A DNA stretch of 13,905 bases. It comes from Parapedobacter lycopersici_A. GTDB taxonomy: Bacteria > Bacteroidota > Bacteroidia > Sphingobacteriales > Sphingobacteriaceae. Shown here one piece after another: positions 1 through 4,636 of this stretch; the stretch's first letter is position 1; every line of letters starts with the position of its first letter. A program made the translations under genes and the position numbers. The notes below the pieces were generated by a model that did not search any database, had not been told where the DNA came from, and saw only the letters and a program-made list of their open reading frames with translations. The DNA is taken from positions 1-13,905 of the forward strand of contig NZ_JBEBRB010000063.1 of assembly GCF_040395035.1 (NCBI RefSeq). The letters run 5' to 3'.

Positions 1-20
1 AAACCGGAAAGGAGGCCGTT

Positions 21-473
21 ATGAATCTTATCCAAAAAATTGAACACTGGGGCGACACCCATCATCCTCGGTGGCTAGATGCGCTGCGCATCGTGCTGGG
101 CATTGCTATTTTTCTAAGGGGGGTAACGTTTTTAGGCAATACCGAGTCCCTGCGGATCTTGCTGGCAAGCACGAACATTCCCGAACTTTATACTTGGGCG
201 GCAGTGCATTATATCGCGTTCGCGCACCTGGTTGGTGGTACCCTGATCGCCATCGGCCTACTGACCCGTGTAGCAGTCGGGTTTCAGTTACCCATTTTAC
301 TCGGTGCCGTCTTTCTCGTCAATCTCCCACAGGGGTTTACTTTTCTAAACTCGGAACTCTGGGCTTCACTGCTTATACTGGTGTTACTCATTGTCTTCTT
401 TATTTCGGGCTCAGGTCCATACTCGCTTGACCACCAAATGCGTGGACGGCGAAAATCTACCCTGAGGGAGTAA
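21..473 (+). CDS. DoxX family integral membrane protein
   Basis: A 150-residue hydrophobic protein with four predicted membrane segments, at about residues 17-35, 60-80, 86-102 and 112-130. Near the C-terminus, residues 130-138 read GSGPYSLDH, which resembles the G-x-G-x-x-S-L-D ending common in the DoxX/TQO-small family. Members are small inner-membrane proteins, often tied to redox or oxidative-stress physiology, and rarely with a proven reaction, so no specific substrate is assigned. The start is well supported: AGGAGG at 10-15 lies five bases before the ATG. This is a stronger Shine-Dalgarno than any other gene in the window shows. Upstream sequence is cut off by the window edge, so promoter and operon partners are unknown. 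The next gene is 67 bp away with its own promoter-like motif. The family call is firm; the function is open. Confidence 0.85.
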   Translation: MNLIQKIEHWGDTHHPRWLDALRIVLGIAIFLRGVTFLGNTESLRILLASTNIPELYTWAAVHYIAFAHLVGGTLIAIGLLTRVAVGFQLPILLGAVFLVNLPQGFTFLNSELWASLLILVLLIVFFISGSGPYSLDHQMRGRRKSTLRE

Positions 474-512
474 TACAAAGGCCCATTTCGTAGCTTGGTC
501 CAGTTATTGCAT

Positions 513-520
513 TACATTTG
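513..520 (+). promoter_or_regulatory. Putative Bacteroidota -7 element (TACATTTG) for the lipoprotein gene
   Basis: TACATTTG matches the Bacteroidota -7 consensus TAnnTTTG exactly and lies 20 bp before the ATG at 541. A poor -33 candidate (TTTC, 486-489) lies 23 bp upstream. The element sits within a short dyad, ATTAC (511-515) and GTAAT (521-525), which could be chance or an operator. No good Shine-Dalgarno precedes the gene. Confidence 0.4.
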
Positions 521-540
521 GTAATTTAATTGACCCTGCT

Positions 541-762
541 ATGAAAAAATTGGCATTTATTATCATGATCGCCGGCATTACGGCATTTTCCTCCTGCGCG
601 ACCTATTCGAATGGCCGCGGAAATAACGGCATGCCTCCGGGCAAGGCAAAAAAAATATTCGGAACGAAGTCCGCAAAGCCTTTTGCTCCCGGGCAGCAAA
701 AAAGAAAAGGAGGACAGCACCGCCAGCATAGCGTCTTTCATTATCAATCCGGCCAAAGATAA
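541..762 (+). CDS. Small lipoprotein, PPG-AKK/SAK-FAPGQ family (often labelled quinol oxidase subunit 4)
   Basis: A 73-residue protein starting MKKLAFIIMIAGITAFSSC: a lysine-containing N-terminus, a hydrophobic core, and a lipobox-like FSSC with the acceptor Cys at residue 19, so a lipoprotein signal is likely. The mature part contains MPPGKAKKIFGTKSAKPFAP followed by GQQK. I recognise this as a signature of small Bacteroidota lipoproteins. From memory, databases name many of these quinol oxidase subunit 4; nothing visible here supports an oxidase role, so I would not transfer that name. The last roughly 20 residues (from KGGQHRQ) look unlike the family, which usually stops soon after the GQ-KK stretch. 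They follow an A-rich run at 699-709, where a frameshift is possible. The stop codon at 760-762 lies inside the left arm of a terminator-like hairpin, which supports an end near here. Confidence 0.6.
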   Translation: MKKLAFIIMIAGITAFSSCATYSNGRGNNGMPPGKAKKIFGTKSAKPFAPGQQKRKGGQHRQHSVFHYQSGQR

Positions 763-786
763 ACCGGACAGCGGGTTCCGGTTTAT
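759..786 (+). terminator. Strong hairpin, likely terminator of the lipoprotein gene
   Basis: A perfect 10-bp inverted repeat: ATAAACCGGA at 759-768 and TCCGGTTTAT at 777-786, with an 8-base loop. It is followed by an A/T-rich stretch (TATAATAAAA) rather than a pure T-run. The left arm contains the stop codon of the upstream gene. Because the arms begin with A/T and end with A/T, it could act on both strands, though no gene points at it from the right. Confidence 0.6.
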
Positions 787-796
787 TATAATAAAA

Positions 797-805
797 CATC
801 TTTGC
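797..805 (+). promoter_or_regulatory. Putative -7 element (CATCTTTGC) for the 53-residue gene
   Basis: CATCTTTGC differs from the Bacteroidota -7 form TAnnTTTGC at one position. It lies 59 bp before the ATG at 865 and just after the terminator hairpin, which is where a new transcription unit would be expected to begin. No convincing -33 TTTG is visible. Confidence 0.3.
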
Positions 806-864
806 TCAGCAATTGTTGTCCTCTCAGTTCACGCATAATCCGGTAATAACGTAATTGAAGGGTG

Positions 865-1026
865 ATGAATAAGGATAAAAAAACAAGACCTGCCGACGAT
901 CAAAAAGAGAAAGCGGAAAAAATCAAAAAACGCGAGGAACGGCTCGACAAAGAAATCGAACAGTCATTTCCGGCAAGCGACCCGCCTTCGTATTCCCAGC
1001 CGGGAAACGACAAAAAAGATCAATAG
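865..1026 (+). CDS. Small highly charged protein with SFPASDPPS motif (53 aa)
   Basis: An ATG at 865 opens a 53-residue frame ending in TAG at 1024-1026; an in-frame GTG at 862 is an alternative start. The first 30 residues are very rich in Lys, Glu, Asp and Arg and look helical. A segment EQSFPASDPPSYSQPG follows, then a charged tail. The core SFPASDPPS recurs in small uncharacterised bacterial proteins that I recall, typically as an acidic helix followed by [ED]-S-F-P-A-S-D-P-P, and this is the main reason to believe the gene is real. It has no signal peptide, membrane segment or cysteine. A promoter-like CATCTTTGC lies 60 bp upstream, and GAAGGG at 857-862 is a weak, rather close ribosome site. 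Function is unknown. Confidence 0.6.
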   Translation: MNKDKKTRPADDQKEKAEKIKKREERLDKEIEQSFPASDPPSYSQPGNDKKDQ

Positions 1027-1049
1027 CTGCGCGGTGGCGTATTGGTTTA

Positions 1050-1071
1050 CAGGGGCCTATAACCACCCCTG
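1050..1071 (+). terminator. Weak hairpin after the 53-residue gene
   Basis: CAGGGG (1050-1055) and CCCCTG (1066-1071) can form a 6-bp stem with a 10-base loop, 23 bp after the stop codon. No T-run follows, so termination is only suggested by position. Confidence 0.2.
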
Positions 1072-1149
1072 GATGCTCTCGCTTTGCCATACTATCCCAT
1101 TGCGCCCGGGGTAACTCCGGTATGAGTCCGGTAAAAACCCGAAAAATAC

Positions 1150-1190
1150 TGGACTCATGGTGGACTCACCCTGGACTCATACTGGACTCA
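1150..1190 (+). repeat. Four TGGACTCA direct repeats with an exact 11-bp period
   Basis: TGGACTCA occurs at 1150-1157, 1161-1168, 1172-1179 and 1183-1190, giving a strict 11-bp period with variable 3-bp spacers (TGG, CCC, TAC). The block is flanked by two copies of CCCGAAAAAT (1138-1147 and 1192-1201). An inverted copy of the core, TGAGTCC, lies at 1123-1129. All of this falls in the 283-bp gene-free stretch 1027-1309 upstream of addA; the rest of that stretch shows only a weak hairpin and a weak promoter-like pair. The array could be a multi-site operator on one face of the helix or a short tandem-repeat expansion. I do not recognise a cognate regulator. Confidence 0.8.
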
Positions 1191-1263
1191 TCCCGAAAAA
1201 TCTTCCGAATTAACCGGAAAAGCCCATTCATTGTCCTCCTTAAAACATCGCCATACGGCGCTG

Positions 1264-1292
1264 TTTCGTTTTCCATAATTTCGTTATCTTCA
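1264..1292 (+). promoter_or_regulatory. Weak putative promoter of addAB
   Basis: TTTC at 1264-1267 and TATCTTCA at 1285-1292, 17 bp apart, resemble a degenerate -33 (TTTG) and -7 (TAnnTTTG) pair. An alternative -7 is TAATTTCG nearby (1276-1283). Either would give a very short leader before the ATG at 1310. No Shine-Dalgarno is clear. Confidence 0.25.
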
Positions 1293-1309
1293 TCCCTGAA
1301 AAGATCGCT

Positions 1310-4300
1310 ATGCCAACTGTCCCACCGCTAAAAATACTCAAAGCCTCCGCCGGATCAGGGAAGACGTTTAGTCTTACCGCCCATTACCTGACGCTGGTAT
1401 TTGCGGGTGCACATAAATACCGGGAGATCCTCGCCATTACCTTTACCAACAAGGCAACGGCGGAAATGAAAGGCCGCATTTTGGAGGTATTGGAACATCT
1501 CGCTACCGGGGACGGTACGCAGGCAGATCGGGCAACGGGCTACCGGGAACTCCTCCTGCAGGCATACCCTCAGTGGGATATCACCGCACTGAAGCTGCAG
1601 GCTGCCGAGGTGTACCGTAAAATCCTGCATGATTACAGCCGGTTCTCGGTCAGCACAATCGACGGCTTTACCCAAAAGATCATCCGGGGGTTCACATTTG
1701 AACTGGGTATTGATTCTGGGTATAAACTGGAAATGAATACCCGGAAAGTAAAGGCCGACCTGGTGCTCCGCCTCAACCGGCTGCTGGACGAACGCCCCGA
1801 CCTGCTGCAGTGGATCACCGATTACGCAAAAACCCAGATAGACAAGGACGAAAGCTGGAATTACCGTTGGACGCTCAACAACCTTGCCTCGGAAATTTTC
1901 AAAGAGGATTTCCAGGATTTTGATCAGGCGATCGCTCATATCCCCGAGGAAACGCTTTTTGACAGCCTCAATAATTATTGCAAGACCGCAACGGCCCAAT
2001 TTGAACTGGAGTTTGAGGCTTTGCTCAAAACCGCAGCCAGGCTATTTGCGACTTCAGGGGTAACCGCTGCAGACCTGGCAGGAAAATCGCAGAACCAACT
2101 TGGAAAGCTGCCATCACTTTCGGCACAGGACCCTTATAGCACCGTCAAAAAACTGGAAAAGTACATCGATACGCCGGAGGCTTGGCAGAAAGGTGGACTA
2201 ACCGGATCGGTAGCCTCGCTGTATCAACAATTGAATCCGGTACTCGAACAGCTATATCAGTATTACACCGAGCACAGCGGGGACTTTTACCTGGCCCGCG
2301 CCATCGATGAAAACTTATATTACCTCCGTCTGCTGAAGGAAATGAGCGCGCTCCTTGCCCAATGGCGTAAAACGAACCGCGCACAGCTAATCAGCGATGC
2401 ACAGGTATTGCTCAACCGCATTGGCGTTAACGAGTCAGGTGACCCGACCTTCATATGGGAGAAAACAGGCAACCGCTTCCGGCACTTTCTTTTTGATGAA
2501 TTCCAGGACACTTCCCGAAAACAGTGGGATAACCTGCGGCCATTGCTTATCAACGCCATGGCCAACGCGACAGGAAAGCGTAGCGAACACCTGATGGTAG
2601 GCGATGTTAAACAGAGTATTTACCGCTGGCGTAATGGCGATTGGCGCATTTTGCTCGACCGGGCCGAGCAGCAGCTTGCCCGGGCGTTTAACCGGACGGA
2701 TATGGCATCGCTTATTCAGCAGGAAACACTGGAGGTAAACTACCGTAGCCAAGAGCAGATTGTGGCCTTTAACAACGTACTGTACCAGCATGCGCCGCGG
2801 TGGCTCCAGGGCCGGCTCAATGATAAAATTGCAAGCCAGCTAGGCGAATCGGAATACCAGCGCTGGTGGGTTTCCTCCGGCAATCACGACACAATCATCC
2901 GGGCATACGGGGACAGCACGCAACGGATGCCGGAGCATGCAGCCCACAAAAAGGGAGGCGCCGTGGAGGTTTCTTTTATTGACGTCGCCAGCAACAATCA
3001 CCGGTCCAATGCAGTAAAAGAGGAGGCGCTGGCCCGCCTGTCGGATACGCTCTTCCAGTGGATCGCTTCCGGCCGTTACCGGCCAGAGCAGATCGGCATC
3101 CTGGTACGCACGAATAATGAAGCCCGTGAAATCATCCAGTATGTACTTGGGCAGCAGCGTGAAAAAGCAGTTTTTTTCGATGTGATGTCGGGCGATGCGC
3201 TGGCATTGGCTAACAGTCCGGCCGTACGCCTGCTTATCAATACCCTACAGGCACTGGTGGGAAAGACGGCCGACAGTGCGTTATACCGCGCCAATTGTAT
3301 TTACCTTTTCCAGCAGCTTCAACCTAAGCGGGCGCCCGCCGATGAAGACTGGCTGCGAATCAAATACAGTGCCCCTCCACAATTGGAGGGGCTACTTCCG
3401 CCATCGCTTTGCACCAATTGGGACAGCTGGGCGCAGCTTCCGCTGGCCGAACTGACGGAAAAACTGATTACCGCCTATGCGCTGAACGCACAGCCTGGAA
3501 ACCTGCCGTACCTGCTGGCATTCCGCGACCTGGTCGCAGCATTTACCGCAAGCGGGGAACGGGGCATTCCGGCATTTCTCACCTATTGGAACGAGGAGGG
3601 AGCCGATCGCGCACTGCCGGCAAGTGCCAAGGTGAACGCTGTGGAAGTGCTCACCATCCATAAATCCAAAGGCCTCGCATTTGACGCAGTGATGATCCCA
3701 TTCTGTGGCTGGCCGGTAGACGGCAAGGCTAACGGCGACTTCTGGGTGGACGTGCGTCAGACCCCCTACGCCCTGCTCGGTAAAACACCGGTGAAATATA
3801 AAGCAGATTTAGGCAAATCGACTTTATACCGGGCCTATTACGAGGAAATGCTGTTCAATTATATGGATGCGATTAACACATTATATGTGGCTACGACACG
3901 CGCGCGGCAACACCTGTACATCACGGCTCCCGGGAAAAAGGGAACCGGCGAAATCAGCACGCTGGTGGCCGGCGACCTGCTGCTGGAGGTACTCCCGGAC
4001 CACGCGAACGAACTGGGCGCGGTATACGATGCCGGCATCCGTACCGGCAGTCTGGACGCAGTGCCGGAAGCTGCGGAAACACGCCCGGACAGCGGACAGG
4101 CTGGCTGGTGGTTCGACCACTACCCCGTTTCGGACCGCATACAGGAGGAACTGGCCCGGCCGGAAATGATGGGTGAACTGGATGTAATCAAGCTCGATGA
4201 TGCCAAACGGCAGGGCCGCCTGTTGCATGAGCTGATGGAACTTGCGACGGCTGCGGAGGAGCTGGACCTGCACCTGGACCACCTGCAGGCGCAGGGGCTG

Positions 4301-4624
4301 CTGAAAGCCGATGAACGGGATCCGATACTGACACTGGCCAGACGGACCTGGAATCATCCGCACCTGGGGATGCTGTTGCATGGCCCGTACCGGCATTTAA
4401 ATGAACGCAGCATCATCCTGCCCGATGGCACCACCCTGCGGCCGGACAAAGTGCTTGCCAGTTCCGACGAAACCATCGTGCTGGATTTCAAGTTTACACA
4501 TCATCAGGATGAATCACACGTACGGCAGGTGAAGGCCTATCAGGCGATGCTGCTCGAAATGGGCATGCCCGGCGTAAAAGGATTTATTTACTATGGCGCG
4601 CTTGAAAAATTAGTTGAAGTTTAA
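1310..4624 (+). CDS. addA: AddA-like UvrD/Rep-family helicase-nuclease (RecB/AddA type)
   Basis: An 1104-residue ATP-dependent DNA helicase with a C-terminal nuclease, expected to process DNA double-strand breaks for recombination together with the AddB partner encoded next. SF1A helicase motifs are all visible in order: Walker A ASAGSGKT (12-19), motif Ia AITFTNKATAEMK (42-54), Walker B-type DEFQD (396-400), motif III GDVKQSIYRWR (431-441), motif IV VNYRS (476-480), motif V LTIHKSKG (781-788) and motif VI YVATTRAR (859-866). A PD-(D/E)XK nuclease closes the protein: QGRLLHELME with H973, RPDKV with D1046, LDFKF with D1059 and K1061, then Q1073/Y1077. All its catalytic positions look intact. 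Length fits AddA/RecB-type proteins of Bacteroidota. addB starts 12 bp after the stop, so they are cotranscribed. A perfect 9-bp hairpin lies inside the gene at 3371-3392. No recC- or recD-like gene is present in the window. Confidence 0.92.
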   Translation: MPTVPPLKILKASAGSGKTFSLTAHYLTLVFAGAHKYREILAITFTNKATAEMKGRILEVLEHLATGDGTQADRATGYRELLLQAYPQWDITALKLQAAEVYRKILHDYSRFSVSTIDGFTQKIIRGFTFELGIDSGYKLEMNTRKVKADLVLRLNRLLDERPDLLQWITDYAKTQIDKDESWNYRWTLNNLASEIFKEDFQDFDQAIAHIPEETLFDSLNNYCKTATAQFELEFEALLKTAARLFATSGVTAADLAGKSQNQLGKLPSLSAQDPYSTVKKLEKYIDTPEAWQKGGLTGSVASLYQQLNPVLEQLYQYYTEHSGDFYLARAIDENLYYLRLLKEMSALLAQWRKTNRAQLISDAQVLLNRIGVNESGDPTFIWEKTGNRFRHFLFDEFQDTSRKQWDNLRPLLINAMANATGKRSEHLMVGDVKQSIYRWRNGDWRILLDRAEQQLARAFNRTDMASLIQQETLEVNYRSQEQIVAFNNVLYQHAPRWLQGRLNDKIASQLGESEYQRWWVSSGNHDTIIRAYGDSTQRMPEHAAHKKGGAVEVSFIDVASNNHRSNAVKEEALARLSDTLFQWIASGRYRPEQIGILVRTNNEAREIIQYVLGQQREKAVFFDVMSGDALALANSPAVRLLINTLQALVGKTADSALYRANCIYLFQQLQPKRAPADEDWLRIKYSAPPQLEGLLPPSLCTNWDSWAQLPLAELTEKLITAYALNAQPGNLPYLLAFRDLVAAFTASGERGIPAFLTYWNEEGADRALPASAKVNAVEVLTIHKSKGLAFDAVMIPFCGWPVDGKANGDFWVDVRQTPYALLGKTPVKYKADLGKSTLYRAYYEEMLFNYMDAINTLYVATTRARQHLYITAPGKKGTGEISTLVAGDLLLEVLPDHANELGAVYDAGIRTGSLDAVPEAAETRPDSGQAGWWFDHYPVSDRIQEELARPEMMGELDVIKLDDAKRQGRLLHELMELATAAEELDLHLDHLQAQGLLKADERDPILTLARRTWNHPHLGMLLHGPYRHLNERSIILPDGTTLRPDKVLASSDETIVLDFKFTHHQDESHVRQVKAYQAMLLEMGMPGVKGFIYYGALEKLVEV
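3371..3392. repeat. Perfect GC-rich hairpin inside addA
   Basis: GCCCCTCCA (3371-3379) and TGGAGGGGC (3384-3392) are perfect reverse complements separated by CAAT: a 9-bp stem with a 4-base loop. It encodes residues of the segment SAPPQLEGLLPP in AddA. The CCCCTCC...GGAGGGG core resembles short palindromes that are abundant between genes in many Bacteroidota, as I recall them, but here it is within a reading frame. Confidence 0.7.
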
Positions 4625-4636
4625 TGGAAGGACACG

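Noticed and set aside
611..838. A 75-codon frame overlapping the lipoprotein gene and reading through the terminator hairpin
   Set aside because: The lipobox and family signature are in the other frame; the early part of this frame has no recognisable feature. It could supply an alternative tail only if the A-rich run contains an error.
1150..1190. TGGACTCA array as a Chi-like recombination hotspot for the adjacent AddAB
   Set aside because: Chi sites work by being frequent and scattered in the genome; these copies are confined to one tandem cluster in this window, so an AddAB recognition role is not supported.
1150..1190. The repeat block as a CRISPR array
   Set aside because: Repeat cores are 8 bp with 3-bp spacers, far too short, and no cas gene is nearby.
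1122..1331. A 69-codon frame covering the 11-bp repeats and overlapping the start of addA
   Set aside because: The repeated 11-mer is out of phase with codons, the product has no domain, and it overlaps the addA start out of frame.
2862..2869. E. coli Chi octamer GCTGGTGG, also at 3961-3968, 9043-9050 and 12280-12287
   Set aside because: All are in coding sequence where Leu-Val codons make this octamer common, and the E. coli Chi sequence has no known meaning for AddAB of Bacteroidota.
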